Source of the DNA: Nocardia fusca NBRC 14340
Lineage (GTDB): Bacteria; Actinomycetota; Actinomycetes; Mycobacteriales; Mycobacteriaceae
Reading direction: 5' to 3'
Length of the DNA stretch: 64,000 nucleotides
Assembly (NCBI RefSeq): GCF_001618425.1
Contig: NZ_BDCU01000022.1
Location: 62,001 to 126,000, forward strand
Of this stretch, positions 52,885 to 61,456 are shown in pieces. The notes under the pieces were generated by a model that was given only the letters and a program-made list of their open reading frames with translations, searched no databases and was not told the origin of the DNA. The first letter of the stretch is position 1. Every line of letters starts with the position of its first letter. A program made the position numbers and the translations under genes.

Positions 52885-53478
52885 ATGACCAACCCTCAGT
52901 ATCCCCTTCCCTATCCTCGGCCACCGCGTAGAAACCGCACGGCACTCTGGATCACGCTAAGCGTCCTCGCCTTCTTCCTCCTGCTCTGCGGCGGCTGCGT
53001 CGGCATCATCGCCACCAGCGCAGACGACACGGACAGTCCCGGCGGCAACAGTGTCGTCGCCGGAACCGCGCCGGACGAAGCCGACGATCTCGCTCCCCCC
53101 GGATCCGAGGTACGGGACGGCAAATTCGCTTTCACCGTCACCCGGATCGAGGCACCCGCGAAATCGGTCGGCGGCGAGTTTCTGAGCAAGTCGGCCCAGG
53201 GCGAATTCGTACTCGTCCATATCGACGTCACCAACACCAGCGACCGTCCGCAGTCCTACTGCGGCGGCAACCAGAAACTCATCGACACCCAAGGCCGCGA
53301 GTTCACCAACGACACCGAGGCCGAGATCTACCTGAACGACGACGTCTACACCGATATCAACCCGGGCAACAAGTTCTCGGTGATCCTTGCCTTCGACGTC
53401 CCGGTCGGCACGACGCCGGCAGCGCTGGAATTCCACGATTCGATGTTCTCCGGCGGCGTCCGGGTCGCGGTGCGGTGA
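52885..53478 (+). CDS. Membrane-anchored DUF4352-like protein
   Basis: The 197-residue protein has a short proline-rich cytosolic start, one membrane helix (ALWITLSVLAFFLLLCGGCV) and an extracellular domain (about 80-197) with the DUF4352 pattern: FVLVHIDVTNTSDRPQSYCG, then FTNDTEAEIYLNDD, an Ig-like fold near the cell surface. The function is unknown. AAAGGAG lies well placed before the ATG at 52885. It is the second gene of an apparent two-gene operon with the glycine-zipper protein. Confidence 0.85.
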   Translation: MTNPQYPLPYPRPPRRNRTALWITLSVLAFFLLLCGGCVGIIATSADDTDSPGGNSVVAGTAPDEADDLAPPGSEVRDGKFAFTVTRIEAPAKSVGGEFLSKSAQGEFVLVHIDVTNTSDRPQSYCGGNQKLIDTQGREFTNDTEAEIYLNDDVYTDINPGNKFSVILAFDVPVGTTPAALEFHDSMFSGGVRVAVR

Positions 53479-53692
53479 AATGAACACCGAGTCATCGGTC
53501 GCGCATCGAACAACCCCGACACCGCGCGAACTCCGGTAACGATCCGGAGGCCATTGCCACGCTGCCGCACCCGGCCCTCGGTTGCGCCCGGTGCGCAGAC
53601 AGCCGGGCCGAGTTCGAGAAGCCCTGCCGCTCCCGAAGCCCCCTCCCGTTCGGCGAGGAACTTCCCCGTCCCCTTCCACTGAAAGCACTCCG

Positions 53693-54290
53693 GTGACCAG
53701 CACACTCAACTTCGCAGCCTTCGACGTCGAGACCGCCAACCCCAAGTACGGCAGCATCTGCGCGATCGGTATCGCGGTCGTACGCAACGGGACCCGGGTG
53801 GGTACCCACTCGTGGCTCTGCCGCCCGCCCGAGCCGGTGCACAGCTTCAACCCCCGCAATACCGGAATCCATGGCATCACCGCCGCTATGGTGGCCGGGC
53901 AACCGGGATTCGCCCAGCAGCTCGACGCGGCACTCTCGGTGATCGACGGACTCCCCGTGGTCGCGCACAACGCGGCGTTCAATATGAACGCGGTGGCTCA
54001 AGCCTGCGGCCACAGCGGGCTACCCGTGCCGACCTGGACCTACGGTTGCACCCGCCGCTGGGCTCGACAGCACCTGCCGCATCTTTTCCGGCACAGTGCC
54101 CGATGTGAGTAGTGCCCTCGGTATCCACCTGACCACCCATCACCAGGCCGGAGCCGATGCCGCGGCGGCCGCCGATATCGCCCTCGCCATCGCCACCCGG
54201 GTCGGCGCCCACGATCTGGAAGCGCTTGCCAAAGCGACCGGAACCCGGCTCGGCAGGCTCTCCCCCGCCGGGATAGCGGCCTGCCGATAG
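53693..54290 (+). pseudogene. DEDD (DnaQ-like) 3'-5' exonuclease, frameshifted
   Basis: The first part has the ExoI motif FAAFDVETANPKYGSICAIG and an ExoII-like HNAAFNMNAV in which the conserved Asp is Asn. At about 54090-54105 the frame ends (HSARCE-stop), but the next frame continues DVSSALGIHLTTHHQAGADA, containing the ExoIII HxAxxD motif, to 54290. So one base has been gained or lost. With the substituted Asp as well, the protein is probably inactive. The GTG at 53693 was chosen because VTSTLNFAAFDVET begins the domain. Confidence 0.75.
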
Positions 54291-54427
54291 TTCCGGGCGA
54301 CCCCCTCGGGCTGAAACACATTGCAGCGCAGTGCCGATAAGCGCTCGAATTGATGCCCACTCGGGGATCGAAAACACCTACCTGTCGGCCGGCACCGCCT
54401 CGGCCGTGCTGATCGAGGGGAACCGCT

Positions 54428-56500
54428 GTGGTAGCCGCGCAGGAAACCAGTCTCCAGAAGATTCTCGAAGGCACCTGCCAGTATCTGGTGCCGCTCTACC
54501 AACGGCCCTACCAGTGGGGCCCGGACAACTTCAAAGAGCTCTGGCGCGATATCACCCAGCTGGCAGAGGACCGGATCACCGAAATCGATACGACCCATTT
54601 CATCGGCTCGGTCGTTCTCGCGCCCGTACCCGCCGGGGTGGCAGGCACCATCACGCAGTACCTGGTGGTCGACGGGCAGCAGCGGTTCACGACGCTGATC
54701 CTGCTGCTGGCCGCGATCCGTGACCACCTGCGGGCGATCGACGACACCACGCGCCGCGACACCGACCGTATCCACAACCAGCTGCTGACCAACCAATACG
54801 AGGACGACCCCTACCGGTTGAAGCTGCTCCCCACACAGTCGGACCGCGAGTCCTTCGCAGCGGTGATCGACACTCTGCCCACGGCAGGTGGTGATGACAA
54901 TATCGGCGCGGCCTACCGGTTCTTCCGGGCACGTCTGGCGGAGCCGGTGGACCCGGATGTCTCCTATCACGCCGTGCAGATCGCGCACGCCGTGACGTCC
55001 GGTCTGTCGGTGGTCTCCATCAGCACTCACCCCGGCGACAATGTGCATCGGGTCTTTCAATCCCTGAACAACACCGGACTGAAACTGACTCAGGGCGACC
55101 TGATGCGCAACTATCTGTTCATGCGGCTGCCCACCCAGGGCGAAATCGTGTACCGCACGTATTGGCGGCCGCTGCAGGAGGCACTGGTCGACAACGAGCG
55201 TCTCGAAACCTTGTTCTGGTTGGATCTCTTGCACACCAGGCCACAGGTCAAGCAGTCGCAGACCTTCGCCGGCCAGCAGGCTCGTCTGGACAGATTCACG
55301 AACGAAGAGGACATCGTCGCCGAGGTGGTGCGAATCGCCGAGCTGGGACACCTCTACCGGTTGATGCTTCAGCCGGACGAGGAACCTGAATCCAACGTAC
55401 GCGAGCGACTGGTCCGCCTCCGCGAATGGGGGTCCACGACCCCGGCGCCACTGGTCCTGCATCTGCTGGTGCTCCGAGCTCGCGGCAGCGCGTCGTCGGA
55501 ACAGGTCGCCCGCGCTCTCCTCTACCTCGAGTCGTTGCTGGTGCGGCGATTCCTGATCGGGCAATCCACCCAGAGCCTCAATCGTTTGTTCGCAGCCGCT
55601 GTCCAGGATCTCGATACCGCGCTGCCGGTCGACGAAGCACTGCACCGGTATTTGTCCGGCGGAAGGAAGCACTACGCCACCGACGAAAAGCTCACCGAGG
55701 CCATCCTGACCTCACCTCTCTACACCACGGGTCGCGCCGCCCAGCGGAAAACCGTGCTCACGTGGATCGAGCGGCTGTTCGCTGCCAAGGAGCAGGTGGC
55801 GACGGAGTCACTGACGATCGAGCATGTGATGCCGCAGACCTTGTCTCCTCGATGGCGCGCGGAACTCGGGGCGGTCTACGGATCCGAGAATGTCGACGAA
55901 CTACACGACAGCATGGTGCACACGCTCGGAAACCTCACGGTGACCGGGTACAACGAAGATCTCGGCAATCATGAGTTCGACCGCAAGCGGGAACTCCTGC
56001 GTGCCAGCAGCATCAGAATGAACCAGGAAATCGCGGCCCATTCGGCCTGGGGACCCAAACAGATCGATCAGCGCGGCCGCGACCTGGCCCAGCGCATCAT
56101 CGCCGCGTGGCCGGGCCCGCTTGTGGCACCCGGGCTCTACCGGGACGACAACCCGCTGTGGCAATCGATGCATCGATTGCTGGCACTGCTTCCGACCGGG
56201 CACTGGACCACCTACGGTGATCTCGCCAAGATTCTGGGCACCGCCGCCCAGCCCCTGGGCAACCGGTTGGCGACCGTGCCCGCACCCAATGCCCACCGCG
56301 TACTCACCGCACAGGGCGAGATCTCGTCGGCGTTCCGCTGGCTCGAGCCCGGGCGCAACGATGATCCACGGCAGATCCTCGAGCGGGAAGGCATCCGGTT
56401 CACAGCCGGGGCGCGGGCGCACTCATCTCAGCGGTTGACAATCGAGGCTCTTCACACTCTGCGCGCGGCTGCCGAGGACGACACCGATCCCACCGAATGA
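54428..56500 (+). CDS. DUF262-DUF1524 (GmrSD-type) restriction protein fused to an alkyltransferase-like domain
   Basis: The 690-residue protein joins three domains. DUF262 (about 10-250) has LYQRPYQWG and the ParB-like nucleotide motif VVDGQQRFTT (81-90). DUF1524 (about 400-570) has the HNH-type SLTIEHVMPQTLSP near 464 and LGNLTVTGYNEDLGNHEFDRK. A C-terminal MGMT/ATL domain (about 575-670) has GHWTTYGDLAKILG and APNAHRVL, where alanine replaces the alkyl-accepting cysteine of PCHRV. GmrSD proteins cut phage DNA carrying modified bases; the ATL domain could recognise them. The start is a GTG with GAGGGG upstream. It is transcribed alone. Confidence 0.9.
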   Translation: MVAAQETSLQKILEGTCQYLVPLYQRPYQWGPDNFKELWRDITQLAEDRITEIDTTHFIGSVVLAPVPAGVAGTITQYLVVDGQQRFTTLILLLAAIRDHLRAIDDTTRRDTDRIHNQLLTNQYEDDPYRLKLLPTQSDRESFAAVIDTLPTAGGDDNIGAAYRFFRARLAEPVDPDVSYHAVQIAHAVTSGLSVVSISTHPGDNVHRVFQSLNNTGLKLTQGDLMRNYLFMRLPTQGEIVYRTYWRPLQEALVDNERLETLFWLDLLHTRPQVKQSQTFAGQQARLDRFTNEEDIVAEVVRIAELGHLYRLMLQPDEEPESNVRERLVRLREWGSTTPAPLVLHLLVLRARGSASSEQVARALLYLESLLVRRFLIGQSTQSLNRLFAAAVQDLDTALPVDEALHRYLSGGRKHYATDEKLTEAILTSPLYTTGRAAQRKTVLTWIERLFAAKEQVATESLTIEHVMPQTLSPRWRAELGAVYGSENVDELHDSMVHTLGNLTVTGYNEDLGNHEFDRKRELLRASSIRMNQEIAAHSAWGPKQIDQRGRDLAQRIIAAWPGPLVAPGLYRDDNPLWQSMHRLLALLPTGHWTTYGDLAKILGTAAQPLGNRLATVPAPNAHRVLTAQGEISSAFRWLEPGRNDDPRQILEREGIRFTAGARAHSSQRLTIEALHTLRAAAEDDTDPTE

Positions 56501-56778
56501 ATGAGGACCCCATGTAAGAACCTCACCGTCCGCGCCGCTGTACCTCGAACCCGCCGGAAACAGCCCTCTCCAGGTAGCTATGTTGCGCGACATCGCCGAC
56601 ACCGGGATCGGCGGTCGAGGGCCGATACGGCCAGAATGTCGCCACCGCGCTGTCCGTCAGCACCGGCTGTTCGCCGGGCAGCGGATCCAGCGTGATCGGC
56701 TCGGTGGTCGAACAGGAGCGCGTGCGCGCTCGCCGCATCGGCAGGACCGGCCATACGATCTCTGCTAACTTCGAAATC
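56501..56778. other. Promoter region of toxin cassette 2
   Basis: No gene is recognised. A -10-like TAACTT (56766-56771) lies seven bases before the ATG of the first WXG100 gene, within a TCTGCTAAyTTCG block shared with the same position in cassette 1. This suggests a conserved, leaderless promoter. Confidence 0.5.
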
Positions 56779-57111
56779 ATGGCTGATCCAGGGGGAAATC
56801 CGAGCCCGGGCGATGGCATTACCGTTGTGCCCGAGGAAGTTCGAGCGGTCGGTCGGTTCATCGCCGATATTGCCCGGAATCTACGATCGGGGCTGGATTC
56901 GGCGAGCACAGACGTCGACGCCCTCCTCACCGACGGATGGCGCGGAGACGCCGCGAACGAGTTCAACGGCGGCTGGACCGAACTCCGCGACGGCGGCACC
57001 AAGATCCTGCAGGCACTCGACGGGATGGCCGCCGAGCTCGGTGTCCAGGCCGGAAGCTACGAAACCACCGACAACACCACCTCCCAGCAGTTCCCGAGCC
57101 TGAACCTATGA
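56779..57111 (+). CDS. WXG100-like protein, cassette 2
   Basis: The 110-residue intact protein has ITVVPEEVRAVGRFIADIAR, the WXG-type turn LLTDGWRGDAANEFNGGW and a second helix ending FPSLNL. It has the size and hairpin layout of ESX type VII partners. The ATG at 56779 has no ribosome site but a -10-like hexamer seven bases upstream, so the mRNA is probably leaderless. The next WXG100-like gene overlaps its stop (ATGA). Its cassette 1 counterpart is frameshifted. Confidence 0.88.
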   Translation: MADPGGNPSPGDGITVVPEEVRAVGRFIADIARNLRSGLDSASTDVDALLTDGWRGDAANEFNGGWTELRDGGTKILQALDGMAAELGVQAGSYETTDNTTSQQFPSLNL

Positions 57112-57404
57112 ACCCGGAATTCACCGTCGATATCCAACGACTCGACGATCTCGTGACCCGCCTGTCCAACCTGGCCGGATACCTCACCGAACAACTCGAC
57201 CTCATCGACGACAAAGTCGCCGCCCTCGATGGCGCATGGGAAACTCTGGCCGCCAGCGCCTACCGCGACGCCCACCTGCTGTGGTCGGCGGGTGCCCGTG
57301 AATTCGCCACCGGTCTGGCCGATATCAGCGACGCAGCCCGCACCGCCCACACCCGCTATACCACCGCAGCCGAAGTCAACCGGAAAATGCTGCAGGACGG
57401 GTGA
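57108..57404 (+). CDS. WXG100-like partner protein, cassette 2
   Basis: This 98-residue protein is highly similar to the cassette 1 protein at 39069-39365, with DGAWETLAASAYRDA at the helical turn (WET in place of WxG). It is encoded with 4-base overlaps on both sides if the toxin uses GTG 57401. It likely pairs with the other WXG100 protein or the toxin front for type VII export. No secretion machinery lies in this window. Confidence 0.87.
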   Translation: MNPEFTVDIQRLDDLVTRLSNLAGYLTEQLDLIDDKVAALDGAWETLAASAYRDAHLLWSAGAREFATGLADISDAARTAHTRYTTAAEVNRKMLQDG

Positions 57405-58810
57405 ACCATGGCATGGGTCATCGACTCCGGCATGTACTACGCCGCCGCGATAAATGCCACCTGCTGGCAGGGGATATCAGCCTCGCGCTGGGCCCGCTGC
57501 TCAGCACGCTCGTGCACGACTGTGGTGGTATGGCCGGCGACCACGAAAAGTCGGCGGCGTGGACCACCGGCTACGATCAGCACGCCGCCGATATCGTCAC
57601 CCTCGCGGCGACCCTGGCCAACGCCCTGCAACGCTTCGGTGATGTGCTGGCCGCCAACGGCTACAACTGGTGGCACGCCAACCGCGCGAAAGCCAGCGGA
57701 CCCGAACCCGATCGGCCCAGCGCCTCCGAACCGCTCTACGACTCCGGGATGGCGCTCCCCACAACCGCCAAGGGCGATAACGGACCCGGGCTCGACGAGG
57801 GCGCGGTCGCCGGATTGCTCGCGCAGGTCGGCAGAATCCCCAACGGCGACGTCACCAGACTCGGCAAGGCCAAAGACGCCTGGCAGACATTCGCCGACCA
57901 CGCCACCACCACCGGCGCGGCCGACCGGATCAAAGGCATCAACGCCGCCTTCACCGGCAGCACCGACCCCAATATCACCGATATCGAAACCAAACTCACC
58001 ACCCTGACCCGAGCCGCGGAAATGCTGGCCCAAGCATCCAAAGCCCTGGTCACTCCGGTAGTTGAGCACCGGGACGCGCTCGCGGACATGCGCGATGACA
58101 TCCAGACAGCAGTCGCGAGCGCCGGTAAAGAGATCGCCGCCGCTGTCGTCATCACCGCCGGTATCGTCGCCTTCGCCGTAGTCGCCTCCGCCGGCCTCGC
58201 CGCCCCCGCCGCAGCCGGCGGCGGCATCGTGGTCACCGCGGAAATCGTCACCACCACCGCCGGAATCATCAAGAACGCCGTCACCATCAGCCGGCTCCTG
58301 ATCATCTTCGGCTCCGTCGTCGCAGTCGGCACTGCCTCCGGCGCCTTCACCGCCATCCCCGACCTCACCACCGACGGCATCAACACCGCCCTGGCCGCCA
58401 TCGCCGCAATGAGCGTCCACATAGCCACCGACGGAGAAGAAGGACCGAGCGGTAGTCCAGATCAGTCTCGCGCCAGCGGTGATCCCGCAGAATTGGGTCG
58501 GGCCGTGGGAGAAGCTGCCGCGCAGATTCCGAAGGGATCCGGTCAGGGACAGCATATTGCTACTGAAGTCACCAAACTCGGACTCGGTCAACAGGAAGCC
58601 GCAACAGCCGCTGAGGCAGCAGCAGAACGAGCATTCGGAGAAACCGCAGGCGTAGCAAGCCTGCCCAATGGAAATCTCGTTGTCCTTCCCACGCAGCCGC
58701 AGGTGAAGGCATGGATCGAAGTGACCCCAGACGGTGAAGTAATCTTCAAACGGGGAACTATCGGTGGTCCTGGTTCCGACCTCGACGTGACCACCACAGG
58801 CCCACGCTGA
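57401..58810 (+). CDS. WXG100-associated polymorphic toxin, cassette 2 (altered N-terminus)
   Basis: From codon 17 onward the 469-residue protein matches cassette 1 (KCHLLAGDISLALGPL and the two membrane segments) up to about residue 345. Its C-terminus is then different (GVASLPNGNLVVLPTQ, then VIFKRGTIGGPGSD). The normal start, ATG 57408 (MAWVIDSGMYYAAA), is out of frame because one G is missing near 57449. However, GTG 57401, overlapping the previous stop, reads directly into the right frame and replaces the first 16 residues. The toxin domain is not recognised. Confidence 0.7.
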   Translation: MNHGMGHRLRHVLRRRDKCHLLAGDISLALGPLLSTLVHDCGGMAGDHEKSAAWTTGYDQHAADIVTLAATLANALQRFGDVLAANGYNWWHANRAKASGPEPDRPSASEPLYDSGMALPTTAKGDNGPGLDEGAVAGLLAQVGRIPNGDVTRLGKAKDAWQTFADHATTTGAADRIKGINAAFTGSTDPNITDIETKLTTLTRAAEMLAQASKALVTPVVEHRDALADMRDDIQTAVASAGKEIAAAVVITAGIVAFAVVASAGLAAPAAAGGGIVVTAEIVTTTAGIIKNAVTISRLLIIFGSVVAVGTASGAFTAIPDLTTDGINTALAAIAAMSVHIATDGEEGPSGSPDQSRASGDPAELGRAVGEAAAQIPKGSGQGQHIATEVTKLGLGQQEAATAAEAAAERAFGETAGVASLPNGNLVVLPTQPQVKAWIEVTPDGEVIFKRGTIGGPGSDLDVTTTGPR

Positions 58811-58832
58811 TCACTGACTCGGAAAGGAATCC

Positions 58833-59354
58833 ATGACATCAGGCGCTCTGGGTGTTACCGAATTTCAACTTTACCTGTTGAAGACGATGCAGCCCATACG
58901 ATCACTCCTCGATCCCGCGTTGGCCGCCCTGAATTGCGATGAGGACAAAATGCTCGCGGGCGCCGAAGCCGTATCGAAGTCGATCATGCCCGGGAAAGGC
59001 GGCTCGGCGCACGCTCTCAAAACTATATTGAATGATACCCTTATAGAAAAATCACACGGGCGGGAATCCGATACTTTTCTGTACCTCCTCCCTCTCTGGA
59101 AAGAATTTGCATTCAGGCTGGAACTGGATGACCTACCCTTTATGAGGAGAGTGGAGTTCATTCGCTACACAGCATCCGAGGAGGAGATAGCGCCTTGGAA
59201 GTTCCTCGAGCTCGATGTAGAAGAGAGGTTCGATGAAGTTCGCGAGATCGACTCCTGGGGAACCTACAACAGTTACACCGTGCGGGATCCCGGAAGCGGT
59301 GATCAGCTTTTCTTGAGGTTCTCCTGGGGACTTCTCCAGGAAGTAACAAGGTAG
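58833..59354 (+). CDS. Putative immunity protein, cassette 2
   Basis: The 173-residue, helical, soluble protein (FQLYLLKTMQPIRSLLDPAL, then TFLYLLPLWKEFAFRLELDD) has a visibly lower GC content than its surroundings and follows the toxin gene by 22 bases with a GGAAAGGA ribosome site. Position and composition fit an immunity gene acquired with the toxin domain. No known family is recognised, and it is unrelated by eye to the cassette 1 candidate. Confidence 0.7.
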   Translation: MTSGALGVTEFQLYLLKTMQPIRSLLDPALAALNCDEDKMLAGAEAVSKSIMPGKGGSAHALKTILNDTLIEKSHGRESDTFLYLLPLWKEFAFRLELDDLPFMRRVEFIRYTASEEEIAPWKFLELDVEERFDEVREIDSWGTYNSYTVRDPGSGDQLFLRFSWGLLQEVTR

Positions 59355-59500
59355 CCACCCAGCCGATGCGAGGGCATACTCGCTGGCGGAAGCCTTCGTT
59401 GAGCAAAGAGTCGCGCGCACAGGTCTCGACGGCAAAACCGTCAAGCCTTATGGGAAACACCTCCCTCAGGGGAGCCCTTCAGGGTCCCGGAGTTAATACA

Positions 59501-59545
59501 CCCTTCAGCGAGCGGCTCGGGTGGAGGAGCTGGAATCAACGGTGA
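59501..59545 (+). pseudogene. Orphan toxin tail
   Basis: The codons read PFSERLGWRSWNQR then stop, parallel to PLSEWLEWRSWNQ at the end of the cassette 3 toxin (63961-64000). Only these 15 codons remain. It is therefore the leftover 3' end of a displaced toxin domain downstream of cassette 2. Confidence 0.75.
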
Positions 59546-59547
59546 GT

Positions 59548-59700
59548 GTTCGTGGTGGACGACCAGGACCTCGTCCGCACCGGTCTATGCACACTGGCCG
59601 AACACGACAGAGACATCCGTGTCATCGCGGAGGCGGCGAAATCTTCCGACTCCGGTTCGCGCCACGCGGTTCGATGCCCTGAACCACGAATAGCGCGTCA
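59548..59700 (+). pseudogene. Response-regulator receiver-domain fragment
   Basis: VFVVDDQDLVRTGLCTLAEH followed by IRVIAEA is the start of a NarL/LuxR-type receiver domain (acidic DD pair and first helix). After about 30 residues the sequence degenerates; the phosphoacceptor Asp and the output domain are absent. It abuts the orphan toxin tail. Confidence 0.65.
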
Positions 59701-59730
59701 TCGGCCTGCCCGGTACCGGATTCATGGATG

Positions 59731-60147
59731 TCAGGGAATGTCGGCCGATGCGAATTCCGCCGCCCGCGGGACCGGCGTGCCGATGATCCATTCATGGCCG
59801 AACGGATCCCGCACCCGCCCCTGCCGGGCACCGTAGTACTGGTCGGCCACCTCGAACACGGTTTCACCGCCGGCCGCCACCATCCGCCGCGCGAGATCGT
59901 CGGGATCGTCGGTCACCACGGTCAGCAGCACCCCGCGGCCGCCGAGGCGCAGCGGGTCGGGGTCGAATTCGTCGGCGTCCTTCACCTGGAACATAGCCCC
60001 GCAGGGCAGCGCCAATTCGGCGAACAGCACCCGGCCGTCCGCCGCGTGCCGGTCGCGAAGTACAGCGGCCAAGACTTCGCTGTAGTAACGGATCGCCTTG
60101 TCGGCACCCTCGACACTCAACTTCGGTGTGATCTGCTCGATGCTCAT
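59731..60147 (-). CDS. VOC-family (glyoxalase/bleomycin-resistance fold) protein
   Basis: The 138-residue protein begins MSIEQITPKLSVEGADKAIR and ends RVRDPFGHEWIIGTPV, the classic PhnB-like VOC pattern with a terminal GHEW segment. Members bind a metal or small hydrophobic ligand and include isomerases, dioxygenases and drug-binding proteins; the exact role is unknown. The ATG at 60147 is chosen because the fold begins there. A truncated relative is at 12570-12765. It is transcribed toward the receiver-domain remnant. Confidence 0.88.
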   Translation of the reverse strand: MSIEQITPKLSVEGADKAIRYYSEVLAAVLRDRHAADGRVLFAELALPCGAMFQVKDADEFDPDPLRLGGRGVLLTVVTDDPDDLARRMVAAGGETVFEVADQYYGARQGRVRDPFGHEWIIGTPVPRAAEFASADIP

Positions 60148-60316
60148 GGTGCCGAGTATCGGCGGGCACCGCGCCCGCCGGCTTGGAGTTTTGTCGCCTG
60201 CGGTGCGGCGTAGTGACAGTGTCGGCAAGGGACGCTGCCGCCGGCCGATCACAGGGGCTCGGTTCGCAGGATGGCGCCCTCGTAGGTATGGGTCCGGCCG
60301 AAGTGGACGAGGGCGT

Positions 60317-60886
60317 CTACCCAGCACTGCGTTCGCCGGCGGAAAGCAGGGTCTCGGCGGCGTCGCGCGCGTGGCGTGCCGCCCGGGGGTCCTCGTGGAT
60401 GGCGGCGGTGACCATGGCGCCATTGGCGAGAATCATCAGCTGATCGGCCACACCGCCGGGAAATGAGCCTTCGGCGACGAGTTCGGCCAGATAGTCGCGC
60501 ACGGCGAGTTTGTGGCGCCGCGCGATCCGGGCGACTTCGTCGGAGGTGCCGCCCAGTTCCCCGACGGTGTTGATGAACAGACATCCCCGGAAATCGGGTT
60601 GGGCGAACCACTCGAGCAAGTAGTCGAACACGGCGAGTATCCGCTCCCGCGGTGTGTGGGCCCGCGCGTCCACGTATTCGACAATCGCACTGCGCACATC
60701 ACGGTCGCGCTGCTCCAACACCGCGCACACCAGATCGGCTTTGGAAGGGAAATGCCGGTAGAGCCGCTTCAGCGACACGTTCGCGGCATCGCGAATGTCG
60801 TCCATACCCACCGCTTGCACACCCCGGTCGTTGAACAGCCGATCGGCCGCGACGACCACCTGTAGCGCCTCGGATCCATCCGCCAC
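60317..60886 (-). CDS. TetR-family regulator of the divergent DsrE operon
   Basis: The 189-residue repressor has an HTH at about 10-55 (FNDRGVQAVGMDDIRDAANV, SLKRLYRHFPSKADLVCAVL) and a helical ligand domain. AGGAGG lies just upstream of the start. Two 16-base palindromes in the intergenic region (60904-60919 and 60939-60954) are the obvious binding sites, placing both its own gene and the divergent DsrE/PNPOx/NTF2 genes under its control. The inducer is unknown. Confidence 0.93.
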   Translation of the reverse strand: MADGSEALQVVVAADRLFNDRGVQAVGMDDIRDAANVSLKRLYRHFPSKADLVCAVLEQRDRDVRSAIVEYVDARAHTPRERILAVFDYLLEWFAQPDFRGCLFINTVGELGGTSDEVARIARRHKLAVRDYLAELVAEGSFPGGVADQLMILANGAMVTAAIHEDPRAARHARDAAETLLSAGERSAG

Positions 60887-60903
60887 CGCGACCTCCTTGC
60901 GTT

Positions 60904-60919
60904 GAGAACCTTCGTTCTC
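60904..60919. promoter_or_regulatory. TetR operator 1 (GAGAAC-N4-GTTCTC)
   Basis: Perfect 6-base arms around CTTC. It occupies the spacer between a weak -35 (TTGCGT) and the -10 TATACT at 60921-60926 of the rightward promoter, so occupancy would repress the DsrE operon. Confidence 0.75.
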
Positions 60920-60920
60920 C

Positions 60921-60926
60921 TATACT
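60921..60926 (+). promoter_or_regulatory. -10 element of the DsrE operon (TATACT)
   Basis: A near-consensus -10 lies between the two palindromes, giving a leader of about 130 bases before the ATG at 61065. Confidence 0.55.
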
Positions 60927-60938
60927 ACCGATACCGGC

Positions 60939-60954
60939 GAGAACGCTCGTTCTC
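60939..60954. promoter_or_regulatory. TetR operator 2 (GAGAAC-N4-GTTCTC)
   Basis: Perfect arms around GCTC; in this copy the dyad extends to 7 bases (GAGAACG-CT-CGTTCTC). It lies just downstream of the predicted rightward transcription start, with its centre 35 bases from operator 1. Confidence 0.75.
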
Positions 60955-61064
60955 CCGGATTGACCGGCACGACATCAGCCTGGAGTGGGCACCCACCCAG
61001 CTCGAGAAGTCACGCCCGGATGACCCCGACCGCAGGTCCGGGCCACCCTCCGAAGGAGCAGACC

Positions 61065-61454
61065 ATGAGTGGAAACACCGCGAGCAAGACCGCCGTTCTC
61101 GTGATGAGCGACCCCCAGGGCGGCGACGAGGCACTCGGCCGCGTATTCAACGCTCTCGCCGCCGCCTACGACTTCGACCAGGCCGGTGACGAGGTCCGGC
61201 TGCAATTCCAGGGCGCGGGCACCCGCTGGCCCGAACTCCTGAACTCGCCCGAACATCCTGCCTACGACGTGTATCAGGCAGTGCGGCACACGGTCGCCGG
61301 GATCTCGTGTGGATGCAGCGATCTGTTCGGCGGCAAGGAGGGCGCCCAGGCCTCCGGTCTCGAACTGATCAAGGACAACCCGCTGCCGGGCACCTCGGGT
61401 GTGGCCAGCGTGCGCACCCTCGTCGACAACGGATACTCCATCCTGTCGTTCTGA
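61065..61454 (+). CDS. DsrE-like protein
   Basis: The 129-residue protein has the DsrE/YchN-like alpha/beta layout: TAVLVMSDPQGGDEALGRVF at the start, RLQFQGAGTRWPEL, and AGISCGCSDLFGGKE with a CxC pair that could carry sulfur or respond to redox. Relatives take part in sulfur relay or have unknown function. A GAAGGAG ribosome site precedes the ATG. It is first in a three-gene unit controlled by the divergent TetR regulator. Confidence 0.8.
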   Translation: MSGNTASKTAVLVMSDPQGGDEALGRVFNALAAAYDFDQAGDEVRLQFQGAGTRWPELLNSPEHPAYDVYQAVRHTVAGISCGCSDLFGGKEGAQASGLELIKDNPLPGTSGVASVRTLVDNGYSILSF

Positions 61455-61456
61455 CC

